From NCBI GenBank assembly GCA_964416195.1, contig CAYQDB010000004.1:62001-126000 (forward strand): DNA of 64,000 nt, read 5' to 3'. Below the pieces are notes generated by a model, which saw only the letters and a program-made list of their open reading frames with translations, was not told the DNA's origin and searched no databases. The position numbers and the translations under genes were made by a program. The stretch's first letter is position 1; the number at the start of each line of letters is the position of its first letter. Below are positions 55,926 through 64,000 of the stretch, piece after piece. The DNA comes from CAYQDB01 sp964416195 (GTDB lineage: Bacteria; Zixibacteria; MSB-5A5; GN15; FEB-12).

Positions 55926-56765
55926 TTAACCCAAACCCTTTAGAAAGTTGTGGATACACTCCGGCAGATCCTCCGAGTATCCCCCTTCAAGCACGGCGAA
56001 AACCGGCTTGCCTAGCTCGCGGATGGCTTTGCCTATCTTTTCGTATGTCGACATCTCAAGGCGAAGTCCAGTTAAGGGGTCGCGTATGTATGTGTCAAAT
56101 CCGGCTGAGACGGCTATGAGTTCGGGAGCAAACTTGTTGGCCTCGTCTATCGCTTTCGAGAAGGTTGCCATGTAGCTTGGCTCATCGGTTCCAGCCGGCA
56201 GGGGGAAATTCAGACAGTTTCCCTCTGATGTCAGGCCGGTGCCCGGGTAGAGCGGGCTCTGGTGAAGAGAAACATATAGCACATTTTGCTTGCCAAGGAA
56301 TATATCCTGCGTGCCGTTTCCGTGATGGCAGTCAAAGTCAATGATCGCTACCTTGCCGACCCGCTGCAACGCCCTTGCAACAGCTATCGCCACATTGTTG
56401 AAATAGCAAAAGCCACCCAGGAAATCACGGCCCACGTGGTGTCCTGGCGGTCTCAGCAATGACATCGCCGTTTCACCGTCGAGAGCGATCTCAGCCGCTG
56501 TCACCGCACCACCTGCAGACAGCTTGGCATAGGAGAAAATGTCTGGGTAACTGGGCGAGTCAGAATTATAAAACCTGCCGGTTTTAACGCTATCGAGGAG
56601 AGACTGTGAATGGACAAGCAGAATGTCCGCCTCTTCAATCTCAGGGGGAGGCACAACCTGAAATTTGTCCTTCAGGTATGCATACGATGCCCTGACTCGC
56701 TCGGGCGACTCCGGGTGCCCGGCCTGCGAGTACCGGAGACATTTGTCAGAGAATATTATTTTCAT
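55926..56765 (-). CDS. Histone deacetylase-family amidohydrolase
   Basis: A 279-residue zinc amidohydrolase of the HDAC/AcuC/APAH family. The conserved sequence 'RPPGHHVGRDFLGGFCYFNN' holds the two His (about 109 and 110), 'IIDFDCHHGNGTQDIF' holds metal ligands Asp145 and His147, 'SAGFDTYIRDPLTG' gives the third ligand, and 'LEGGYSEDL' the final Tyr region. Prokaryotic members deacetylate acetoin-pathway, polyamine or lysine substrates; the real target here is unclear. It is single, with no acs or acuA gene adjacent. Confidence 0.88.
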   Translation of the reverse strand: MKIIFSDKCLRYSQAGHPESPERVRASYAYLKDKFQVVPPPEIEEADILLVHSQSLLDSVKTGRFYNSDSPSYPDIFSYAKLSAGGAVTAAEIALDGETAMSLLRPPGHHVGRDFLGGFCYFNNVAIAVARALQRVGKVAIIDFDCHHGNGTQDIFLGKQNVLYVSLHQSPLYPGTGLTSEGNCLNFPLPAGTDEPSYMATFSKAIDEANKFAPELIAVSAGFDTYIRDPLTGLRLEMSTYEKIGKAIRELGKPVFAVLEGGYSEDLPECIHNFLKGLG

Positions 56766-57375
56766 GGTACCCTTCTATTTCAGAAAACGAGTGATATATT
56801 TGATAATAATATAGGATAATCATTTTGATAGCAATTGACTCAACTTTTTTAGAACACAGAAGTAGAGCCAACCAAAACAATGGCAGAAGCACAGGGAGGT
56901 TGTGCCAAAAGACTGTTTACAGCGTTCCGTCGGGTCTTGCCTACGACGAAGTCGGGGGTGTGACCCGACGAGTTATCTCGCAAGTGCGTGCGTTTTAAAA
57001 GAGTAGGTTTTCGGTCAGGTCACACCTCGCCACCGGCGCGCCAAGACCTGACCGAACGGTGAACTTATGTCACAGCCTCACAGGAAAGCTACCATTTCAC
57101 ACCCACCTATGGTGGGCAAAAACCGACAGAAGTTACGACTTATGAGACAGCCTCTAAAGGCTTTTGACCTATATGAGCTACGGTATTGGTAATCATCTAC
57201 AAGCCTTCAACCAAACCCTACTTGTTATGTGTGGTCCAACTACTGCCAAAGTTGGAAGAGTGACCATGCGCATGAAGTTACTGCCAGGCAGTATGCCTGT
57301 CAAGCAAGGTTGTCGCTTGCCGATACTTTCATAAATGCCGATATTGAGTTAGAAGAGCTAACGGTGCGGTTGAGT
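56766..57375. other. Intergenic region with repeats
   Basis: No gene is supported. It holds boxes GAGGTTGTGCCAAAAG (56896-), ACTTATGTCACAGCCTC (57063-57079) and ACTTATGAGACAGCCTC (57138-57154), and two large palindromes at 56928-56970 and 57012-57054. The frame from 57229 to 57375 that runs into the ligase gene looks non-coding in composition and without a ribosome site. Confidence 0.55.
56896..57079. mobile_element. Box-flanked inverted palindrome pair
   Basis: The ends GAGGTTGTGCCAAAAG and ACTTATGTCACAGCCTC are imperfect inverted repeats. Inside are CGTCGGGTC ... GACCCGACG (56928-56970) and CGGTCAGGTC ... GACCTGACCG (57012-57054), similar palindromes in opposite orientation (each has a GGTCACACC/GGTGTGACC border). 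This layout matches that of the element at 9019-9249, with different palindromes. Confidence 0.55.
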
Positions 57376-58956
57376 ATGAAACTGTTTGATTTGCTGAGAA
57401 GAGGGGCTGCAATCTCCCACGACAGAACGGCCGTCGTTCATGGTGAGCGGCAAATATCCTATCGCGACCTGTTGCTCGCATCAGCAAGGATGTCTCATTA
57501 CCTGAGCCACTGCGCCATCCCGCTTGGCTCGCGGGTGGCCATCCTGTGCGAGAACTCGGTCGACTATGTCATTTTCTTTTTTGCCGTTTTCCAGGCGGGC
57601 CATGTTGCCGTCCCGCTGGACACCTCGCTGAAACCGGACAAGCTGCAGTTCATATTAAATGACTGCGGCGCCAGAATCCTTCTGATGCAGACCAAATATA
57701 AAAGACTCGTTTCAGAAATGCTTGGCAACAACTCTCCTGTGGAGCTTATTGTCTCCGACAGGAAGATAGACTTCAAGCGACCTGCAATCAAAACCGACGT
57801 GCTGTCCGATATCCTTGATCGAACCGAATCTACAATCGAATTCGACAGCCTGATTACCGATGTTGATAAGATCGCGCCGCTTGATAAGCTGACACACGAC
57901 AGTCTACCCGACTGCCCGACGGAATTGGCGGCGATTTTCTACACCTCCGGCAGCACCGGCGCTCCCAAGGGCGTGATGCTGTCACACCGTAACCTGATCT
58001 CCAACACAGTGGCGACGGTGGAATACCTCAAGCTTACTAAGGGAGACTCGGTGATAGTTATTCTGCCGTTCCATTACATCTACGGCAATTCGCTGTTGCT
58101 GACACACATGCTAATCGGCGGACGACTGGTTATCGACAACAGGTTTGCTTTTCCGGCAGCGGTTCTCGGAACCATGATAAAAGAGCGGGTAACCGGTTTC
58201 TCCGGCGTCCCTTCCAATTTCATGTTGCTTTTAGGCAACTCCAATTTTTCGTCCGAAAAGCTCAAACACCTGCGTTACTTAACCCAGGCCGGCGGAGCTA
58301 TGGCCCCGGAAGTGATCAGAAAGGTCATTGCGGCTTTCCCCAACAAAGAAATATACATCATGTACGGCCAGACGGAAGCTTCTCCCCGCGTTTCCTACCT
58401 TCCCCCAGAGCTGCTTAAGAACAAAATCGGTTCGATCGGAATCCCGGTGCCAGGGCTAACGATCAAAGTCAGTGACGAAAGCGGCCATGAAGTTGCTCCC
58501 GGTGAAGTGGGGGAAATCACCGTATCGGGCGACAATGTCATGCTGGGCTACTGGAATCAGCCGGAAGAACAAAGCGAGGTCCTCAAGAATGGCTGGCTTT
58601 ACACCGGCGACCTTGCCCGGCGGGACGAGGAGGGCTTTCTTTATATTGTCTCCCGCAAAAAAGAAATTATCAAGGTCGGCGGCAACAGGGTCGGCGCCAA
58701 GGAAATCGAAGAAAGAATACTCCAGTGCGAAAAGGTCCTCGAGGTAGCGATAGTCAGCGTCGAGGATAACATCCTTGGTGAAGCGATAAAAGCCGTGGTC
58801 GTGCTTAGGCGGGGGCAAACCGCCGATGCGAAGGAGATACAAGACCATTGCCGAGCTGCACTTGCGCAGCACAAGGTGCCCAAGTATGTAGAGTTTGTCC
58901 AAGCGCTTCCGAAGTATCAATCCGGCAAGATCAACAAACTTGCCATCCATAGTTAA
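57376..58956 (+). CDS. Acyl-CoA/acyl-ACP synthetase (AMP-forming)
   Basis: A 526-residue adenylate-forming enzyme that activates a carboxylic acid, probably a fatty acid, as acyl-CoA or acyl-ACP. The phosphate loop is 'YTSGSTGAPKGVMLSHRN', the second motif 'MYGQTEASPRVSYLPPE', the third 'WLYTGDLARRDEEGFLY' and the C-terminal catalytic lysine lies in 'PKYQSGKINK'. ATG 57376 opens just before the fold ('MKLFDLLRRGAAISHDRTAV'); extra frame upstream is repeat-derived and has no ribosome site. Its stop overlaps the stop of the convergent DUF4405-like gene by 4 bases. Confidence 0.85.
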   Translation: MKLFDLLRRGAAISHDRTAVVHGERQISYRDLLLASARMSHYLSHCAIPLGSRVAILCENSVDYVIFFFAVFQAGHVAVPLDTSLKPDKLQFILNDCGARILLMQTKYKRLVSEMLGNNSPVELIVSDRKIDFKRPAIKTDVLSDILDRTESTIEFDSLITDVDKIAPLDKLTHDSLPDCPTELAAIFYTSGSTGAPKGVMLSHRNLISNTVATVEYLKLTKGDSVIVILPFHYIYGNSLLLTHMLIGGRLVIDNRFAFPAAVLGTMIKERVTGFSGVPSNFMLLLGNSNFSSEKLKHLRYLTQAGGAMAPEVIRKVIAAFPNKEIYIMYGQTEASPRVSYLPPELLKNKIGSIGIPVPGLTIKVSDESGHEVAPGEVGEITVSGDNVMLGYWNQPEEQSEVLKNGWLYTGDLARRDEEGFLYIVSRKKEIIKVGGNRVGAKEIEERILQCEKVLEVAIVSVEDNILGEAIKAVVVLRRGQTADAKEIQDHCRAALAQHKVPKYVEFVQALPKYQSGKINKLAIHS

Positions 58957-59636
58957 GGTCTGTATTTCTCAACTATCCCGCGCACGTCTTCAACTGAAAA
59001 TCCATAAGTCTTTTTTAGCCTTCCAAGTTTCATATCAGGGGAAATATCCTCAGGAAGGCCGAGTTCCTTGAGAATAAATGTATACGAAACACCCGTCTTG
59101 TCCTGAACTTCCATGAGGCTCATGCTTCCCGTGATAGATTTATCATGAGCCTTTGTTTCATTGGTATCCGGTTCCAGGGCCTTTTCGGTGTCAAGCGAAT
59201 CCTGAACTTTTGTGAGCTCTAATAGCTGACTGCGGGTAGCTTCTTCAGTAGGGGTAAGGAAAGGCAATAGAATCAACGCCAGGATGCCAAACATACCCGC
59301 TATCCCCAGGGCGGCGCGTCCACCGTTTGCATCGGATGGCCTTTTTCTCTTCCCCAACACACATACAATCCATCTCCAATGAAGGATTAGGTGAAAAAGC
59401 AGCACTAATAGTATAGCGGCCGCAATCCAGAAGTGAATCTGGCCCCATTGCTCACGGGTCATTCCCCACAGGGTAGTAATCAATCTCTCCCCGGATGCAC
59501 GACCTGTGCCTTCACTAATGATGCGGCCACTGCCGTGGGGAAGGATGTACTGAAGGATCAAACCCGTTCCCAGCAAAAGCACAAAACCGATATACGAAAG
59601 CAGGTCGACTATGAAATTCTTCTTTAAGTTTGTCAT
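58953..59636 (-). CDS. DUF4405-like membrane protein with soluble C-terminus
   Basis: A 227-residue membrane protein. Three or four transmembrane helices ('LLSYIGFVLLLGTGLILQYI', 'FWIAAAILLVLLFHLILHW', 'ALGIAGMFGILALILLPFL') include His residues at 'HFWIAAAILL' and 'HLILHWRW' that resemble the b-type haem cytochrome of DUF4405 proteins. A cytoplasmic or periplasmic tail of about 90 residues carries a SAM/helix-turn-helix-like pair ('DKTGVSYTFILKELGLPEDI', 'LKKTYGFSVEDVRGIVEKYR'). ATG 59636 follows GGAGG by 4 bases. The redox partner is not identified in the window. Confidence 0.7.
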   Translation of the reverse strand: MTNLKKNFIVDLLSYIGFVLLLGTGLILQYILPHGSGRIISEGTGRASGERLITTLWGMTREQWGQIHFWIAAAILLVLLFHLILHWRWIVCVLGKRKRPSDANGGRAALGIAGMFGILALILLPFLTPTEEATRSQLLELTKVQDSLDTEKALEPDTNETKAHDKSITGSMSLMEVQDKTGVSYTFILKELGLPEDISPDMKLGRLKKTYGFSVEDVRGIVEKYRP

Positions 59637-60102
59637 ATATGGCCTCCTTCTCTTACAACCATTAAGTGGTCCTCGCGTCACGCGCTAACGGATTTTTACC
59701 GTCTGTGTCCAAACCATGCTTCACATCAATCAATAAATAGGACAATCGTGTAATTGAAAAGGATTAATCGGCTCACTGTAGGTTCGTTGAGTAGGTTAGG
59801 TGCTTGGCGCACCTGGCACTGTGGGAAAGTTACTGTAAGTGGCAGAGGTCTATAGGCTGTCCTTCAAGTAAGCTGCGGAAGAGTGGAGAAGTCATTATCC
59901 CGAACCGCCCAGGTCCGACCCTGTCGGGTGGAGTCTAAGGGTAACGACTGTATTTCAATACTCCACTGGGCAGGAGTCGGAGACTGCTCCTCAACGGTCT
60001 CTCTTAAGTATTCCTTGACAAAACGGTCAGTTTTGTGTAGGGTTGTAAGGTCAAGGGTTATATTGTACACACTTAAAAGACCGCATTCCAGTGGAGGATT
60101 TC
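59637..60102. other. Intergenic region before the third beta-helix gene
   Basis: No gene is supported. A possible plus-strand promoter, TTGACA (60015-60020) and TAGGGT (60038-60043) with 17 bases between, lies about 60 bases before the gene; the -10 is poor. ACAAAAC and GTTTTGT form a short hairpin over the spacer. GGAGG at 60093-60097 sets the start at 60103. Confidence 0.4.
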
Positions 60103-62016
60103 ATGATAAGAACGGTGACCCTACTGGTTGCACTGGCGCTGTCTATCGCCACACAAGCAGCGTTTGGGACAATCATCCACATCCCAGCCGACCAACCGAC
60201 GATTCAGGCGGGGATAGATGCCAGCTCCACTGGCGACACGGTGCTGGTACAGCCGGGGATATATGTCGAGAACATTAACTTCAAGGAGCGTAACATAGTC
60301 CTTGGGTCACCGTTTCTAACTACCGGCGACACCTCGTATATATCGGCAACTGTTATTGATAGTGACTCATCAGGTTCAGTTGTGACTTTCGAAAACGGAG
60401 AGGATAGCAGTGCAGTTATCACTGGATTTACGATACGGAATGGCTCATCCGTGACGGGTGGCGGCATTCACTGCAGCTCCTCCAGCCCTTTAATCAGCTT
60501 CAACATAATCAGTGGGAATTGCGCTGTCGAAGCTGGCGGCGGAATTTATTGCAATAATTCCAATCCTGTGATCAGAAGTAACAACATCAGCGGCAATACG
60601 ACCCACGGGAGAGGTGCTGGGATTTACTGCATAGAGTCCGCACCGATGGTCTGCAACAACAGTATTACTAATAACCTTGCGGAAGGATGGGGTGGTGGTA
60701 TACACTGCTTTCGCAATCCCAGTGCAACTATCGATAGCAACACCATTAGTCACAATGTGGCTACAATCGGAGGGGCAGCTTTTTGTGAGCATTCAGATCC
60801 TATCATACGTGCCAATAGGATCTGCGAGAACACAGCCGAGTACGCCGGGGGGATTTTTTGTATTGAATCCCGTCCGATGATCCTCAGTAATAGTATCAAT
60901 GATAACACAGCCAGCCTATACGGTGGCGGGGTCTTTTGCCAGGATTCAGATGCTAAGATCAGTAACAACGCCATTGTCGGCAATTCATCTGGCTTAACTG
61001 GCGGCGGTGTTTTTTGCTCGGCTCCTTTCTCGCAGTTACGTCCAACGATCGTCGGCAATATCATCAGCGATAATTCAGCGGGGCAATATGGCGGGGGAAT
61101 TTTCTGTTTAGCCTCTAATGCTACCATAAACAACAACACCTTGAGTAGCAATTCCGCTTCCAAGGCCGGTGGCGCGTTGTACTTGGTAGACTCGTCTCCA
61201 TCGCTGGAAAACTGTATCATTGCTTTCAGTACCCATGGAGAAGCTGTCTACTGTGAAGACGTGGCTAGTGCACCAACCCTCACCTGCTGCGACGTCTATG
61301 GCAACGCCGGTGGCGATTGGGTGGGCTGCATTGCCGGCCAGGCCGGCATCAACGGCAATTTCTCCCTCGACCCGCTTTTTTGCGACACCGCTGGTAGTGA
61401 TTTTCATATCTACGACATTTCCCCCTGCGCTCCAGCCAACAACAGTTGTGGAGTGCTGATAGGAGCACTGGATGTGGGCTGCGGTGGGCCGAAGACAATC
61501 ATTGACCCCGACACGATACCGGTCTATTATGCCAATGCCATCAGTCCTATCATAGGCACCGCCCATCTGGGCAACTTTACCGATGGCCATACCGTCAATG
61601 ACATTGACCCGTCATTTCTACGCATTAACTCAACCATTATCCCAGCTTCATGGTCGATTTTACCGTCGTATCCTGGGTTTATTGGCAAAGTGATGGAGAT
61701 GACCTTCCCCATACGGGACTTCATTCTCGGCTATACACCGCTCTGGGACACTACGATACAGACCTTCATTGTGTTCGGTCGATGGTCCACTGCCAAATGC
61801 AACTTCTCGGTTGACGGCGAAGTCACCATGGTCGGCCACACCTCCGGCGACATCAACAACGACGGCTCTGTAAATGTTGCGGACCTGACTTTCATGGTTA
61901 ATTTCCTTTTCAGGGGAGGGCCTGAGCCGCCCCTCCTGGAAACAGCCGACGTCGACCACAATGGCGCGGTTGATATTGTTGACTTGACGGAACTGGTACG
62001 CCTTTTGTTTCGGTGA
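60103..62016 (+). CDS. Secreted beta-helix protein with dockerin-like C-terminus
   Basis: A 637-residue exported protein very similar in plan to that at 7420-8895: signal peptide, 'TIIHIPADQPTIQAGIDASS', then about 15 beta-helix coils ('ISGNTTHGRGAGIYCIESAP', 'NSINDNTASLYGGGVFCQDS'), a short domain after 'ALDVGCGGPKTIIDPDTIPV' with beta strands, and two dockerin-like calcium loops ('GDINNDGSVNVADLTFMVNF' and 'ADVDHNGAVDIVDLTELVRL'). ATG 60103 is set by GGAGG 5 bases earlier; a GTG at 60091 contains the ribosome site itself. Presumed surface binding protein; no catalytic motif. Confidence 0.8.
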   Translation: MIRTVTLLVALALSIATQAAFGTIIHIPADQPTIQAGIDASSTGDTVLVQPGIYVENINFKERNIVLGSPFLTTGDTSYISATVIDSDSSGSVVTFENGEDSSAVITGFTIRNGSSVTGGGIHCSSSSPLISFNIISGNCAVEAGGGIYCNNSNPVIRSNNISGNTTHGRGAGIYCIESAPMVCNNSITNNLAEGWGGGIHCFRNPSATIDSNTISHNVATIGGAAFCEHSDPIIRANRICENTAEYAGGIFCIESRPMILSNSINDNTASLYGGGVFCQDSDAKISNNAIVGNSSGLTGGGVFCSAPFSQLRPTIVGNIISDNSAGQYGGGIFCLASNATINNNTLSSNSASKAGGALYLVDSSPSLENCIIAFSTHGEAVYCEDVASAPTLTCCDVYGNAGGDWVGCIAGQAGINGNFSLDPLFCDTAGSDFHIYDISPCAPANNSCGVLIGALDVGCGGPKTIIDPDTIPVYYANAISPIIGTAHLGNFTDGHTVNDIDPSFLRINSTIIPASWSILPSYPGFIGKVMEMTFPIRDFILGYTPLWDTTIQTFIVFGRWSTAKCNFSVDGEVTMVGHTSGDINNDGSVNVADLTFMVNFLFRGGPEPPLLETADVDHNGAVDIVDLTELVRLLFR

Positions 62017-62071
62017 TGGAACTGTCTCTCGCGGTGGATGTCGCAGTTCACCGTGAGAATCCTGTCGGGAT

Positions 62072-62911
62072 TCACCAGCTCAGGTAGAACTTAGTTTTAT
62101 CCTTAGCCTTAAGCCAGTTGTTGTCCTCTTTATCATGGAGAGCTTTTAGATTCTCATATTCAAGCTCAATGCCGATTCTCTTGCACACCTTTAGCAGGTC
62201 AGCTCTGATCTTCCTGCCCTGGCCAATATTGGCAACAGGGGCAAGGTATGCCTTCTTTAGAACGCTGAAGTACTTGGCTTCAGGCACCCTACCGGTCTCC
62301 ATGTGGTAGAACAGCCATTTTGACAGGTATGGCTGAAACTCCTTGTTCCTGGCGTATATCCAGAGAATCACACTCTGTGCCGCTCGGATCAGGGAATCAG
62401 CGAGATTGATTGCACTTCCTCGCATTTCCCACAATTGGAAATTATAGTTCAGGTGCTCATCAACATTTTCACGATAGGCCGACAAAAGTTTCTTTTGCTC
62501 CCAATCCGGGAAGACAAGTTTTTCTTTCAGCAGGTTTGCAATTCTGTCGTCAGTGTCAAAAAGCAGTTGTGAATTCTCCCGGTCCCACCTCATCACCTGT
62601 GACCAATACTTTGAAGGCGACTTCTGGTTGAGAGCTTTTTGATATGATTCAACAGGCGTGTCCAAATCAATCTCTTTGTATCTTAACCAACCGACGGCAA
62701 TATACTTGTCTATCTCTCTGACCTTGCTGTGATCGGTATAGACTATCAGGTCAAGGTCGGAGAAATCATCACAGTAGCCACGGCCGATCCCTCCTGTTGC
62801 CAGAATCCCGACCACGCCATCAATTTGAGAGATCTTCCCGGCTATGATCCTGGCGGCAGAGAGGAACTCGTCATACCTGTTGACACCTTTATAAGTTGCT
62901 TGTCTTTTCAT
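62072..62911 (-). CDS. Nucleotidyltransferase-fold protein
   Basis: A 279-residue protein with an N-terminal minimal nucleotidyltransferase domain: 'VVGILATGGIGRGYCDDFSD' and 'LDLIVYTD' give the G-G/S motif and the D-x-D metal ligands. The C-terminal half is helical, with 'WEMRGSAINLADSLIRAAQS' and 'AYLAPVANIGQGRKIRADLL', as in DUF4037-like enzymes. The substrate, which may be a small molecule, tRNA or antibiotic, is not evident. It is single, with 149 bases to the radical SAM gene. Confidence 0.75.
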   Translation of the reverse strand: MKRQATYKGVNRYDEFLSAARIIAGKISQIDGVVGILATGGIGRGYCDDFSDLDLIVYTDHSKVREIDKYIAVGWLRYKEIDLDTPVESYQKALNQKSPSKYWSQVMRWDRENSQLLFDTDDRIANLLKEKLVFPDWEQKKLLSAYRENVDEHLNYNFQLWEMRGSAINLADSLIRAAQSVILWIYARNKEFQPYLSKWLFYHMETGRVPEAKYFSVLKKAYLAPVANIGQGRKIRADLLKVCKRIGIELEYENLKALHDKEDNNWLKAKDKTKFYLSW

Positions 62912-63060
62912 AAGTAAAACCCAATCCCATCGCTATAAAGACTTCACCTGGAGTTTCTTTCGTGACAACACTACCTTGGAGAAGGTCTGGTGTCAATATG
63001 TAATTGAGAATTGAACTGTCCGCATGCCCAGTCAGGATATGCTTGCCGCAAAGCTTCTTA

Positions 63061-63987
63061 TCACTCTACCAACCGGCGCGTGTTCTCATCGACAACGCGG
63101 GGCAGCTTTCCACCTTTCAGCCTTTCAACGTAAGCAGAAAAACTGGATGTGTTTATAGAACGTTTTCCATTCATTAAGGAATGAGCCGAGGGTCCCAGGC
63201 CGAGGTAATCTCTACCCTCCCAGTATCCGAGGTTGTAACGGCACTCGCAACCGGGCCTGGCAAACGACGAGATCTCGTAACGCCTGTAGCCGACCTCAGC
63301 CAACTGCTCACACCCTCCCCGGTACATGGCCATTGCTAATTCCGGGCTGGGCATTTTGGCCAGACCGTCTGCCATCTCCACCGCCAGTTTTGTTCCTGCT
63401 TCAACTGTTAACCGATAGAACGAAATGTGAGGCGGCTCCAAATCGAGAAGCTGATCCAGGTCGGCCGAAAGCATCCTGCTGGTCTGTCGGGGAAACCCGA
63501 AGACCAGATCGACGCTGAAGTTCGTGTAGCCGAGGGCATTGGCCCAGTAGATGGCCCGGTGGCTGTGGTGGGGACTATTGTTGCGGTTAAGCATCCTCAA
63601 CAGACGACTGTTGAACGACCCGATACGAAAAACAGGGCGGTTCACGCCCAATTGACGAAAGATCGTAAGATTCCCAAGTGTCGCGGACTCAGGGCTAAAC
63701 GTGACCGTAAATTCGATATTTTTCGGAACATGAAAGTGTCGCCTGAGGTATTGCAGCCAGTTGGAAAAAAGATCGAGATTCGTAAGCAATGGTGTTCCTC
63801 CGCCGATGAAAATGGATGATATTTCCCTATCATGCGGCGCGTTGCCGGTAGCAGCCAGGCTGGTCTCTATTGTGAGAGCCTTGTAGTATAGCTCTTCCCG
63901 ATCGCTGTCGTAGGGCTTGCTGTAAAGGCCGCAGTACGCTTCCGCGGAGTGACAGAAGGGGAAATGAATGTAGAGTCCGAACGGCAT
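63061..63987 (-). CDS. Degenerate HemW-like radical SAM protein
   Basis: A 308-residue relative of HemW, the haem chaperone/coproporphyrinogen oxidase-like radical SAM protein. The fold is clear: 'SIFIGGGTPLLTNLDLFSNW', 'FTVTFSPESATLGNLTIFRQ', 'VDLVFGFPRQT', 'RYEISSFARPGCECRYNLGY' and 'GRDYLGLGPSAHSLM'. The cluster motif at the N-terminus is altered: 'CHSAEAYC' has Glu16 in place of the middle Cys of CxxxCxxC. The chain also ends after 'VDENTRRLVE', at two successive stop codons, without the C-terminal domain of about 70 residues. A canonical [4Fe-4S] cluster is unlikely. Confidence 0.8.
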   Translation of the reverse strand: MPFGLYIHFPFCHSAEAYCGLYSKPYDSDREELYYKALTIETSLAATGNAPHDREISSIFIGGGTPLLTNLDLFSNWLQYLRRHFHVPKNIEFTVTFSPESATLGNLTIFRQLGVNRPVFRIGSFNSRLLRMLNRNNSPHHSHRAIYWANALGYTNFSVDLVFGFPRQTSRMLSADLDQLLDLEPPHISFYRLTVEAGTKLAVEMADGLAKMPSPELAMAMYRGGCEQLAEVGYRRYEISSFARPGCECRYNLGYWEGRDYLGLGPSAHSLMNGKRSINTSSFSAYVERLKGGKLPRVVDENTRRLVE

Positions 63988-64000
63988 GGATTACAGGGGA

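Overview
The window looks like a chromosome segment of a free-living Gram-negative bacterium of the FCB superphylum, most likely a Zixibacteria-like candidate lineage. This is inferred from the protein families, not from a marker tree. The signs are secreted proteins ending in a 'YPNPFNP' C-terminal sorting-type domain (13056-16412, 43733-47521), secreted beta-helix proteins ending in dockerin-like calcium repeats (7420-8895, 60103-62016), many lipoproteins, and a type VI secretion system (T6SS) whose tube, sheath and baseplate genes resemble the Bacteroidetes subtype (T6SS-iii).

Layout. 1-4111: a TPR lipoprotein (partial), then a tight plus-strand run of dprA-like, yigZ-like, pfkB-like kinase, PAP2 phosphatase and macro-domain genes. 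4108-7108 (minus): a lipoprotein and a GNAT-type acyltransferase next to an alpha-oxoamine synthase, a possible ceramide-type lipid pair. 7109-13055: a dockerin beta-helix protein, a nest of mobile palindromic repeats, an FmdB-type zinc ribbon, and a tandem HtrA protease plus catalytically dead HtrA. 13056-16412: a large beta-helix surface protein.

16585-38776 (minus) is the centrepiece: one long T6SS locus read from a near-consensus promoter at 38747-38776 to a terminator at 16585-16609. Gene order in transcription is PAAR spike, basic cargo candidate, lipoprotein, DUF1795/Eag-like chaperone, adaptor, metzincin-like effector, secreted protein, ClpV in two separate genes, TssB, TssC, Hcp/TssD, VgrG, TssE, TssF, TssG with a PASTA-like N-terminus, TssK, a TssL-like and a compact TssM-like membrane protein, and a periplasmic protein. 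It joins subtype-iii tube and sheath genes to a DotU/IcmF-like membrane module, which I have not seen described.

38849-42870: sugar nucleotidyltransferase, epimerase and a TPR lipoprotein. 43733-49431: an exported subtilase with PKD repeats, and glmS. 49432-52731: small genes, transposase remnants and palindromic repeats. 52813-64000: secA, a histone-deacetylase-like gene, an acyl-CoA/ACP synthetase, a DUF4405-like membrane protein, another dockerin beta-helix protein, a nucleotidyltransferase and a degenerate HemW-like radical SAM gene.

All calls come from reading the sequence and translations; no database search was run. No tRNA, rRNA or CRISPR array was recognised.
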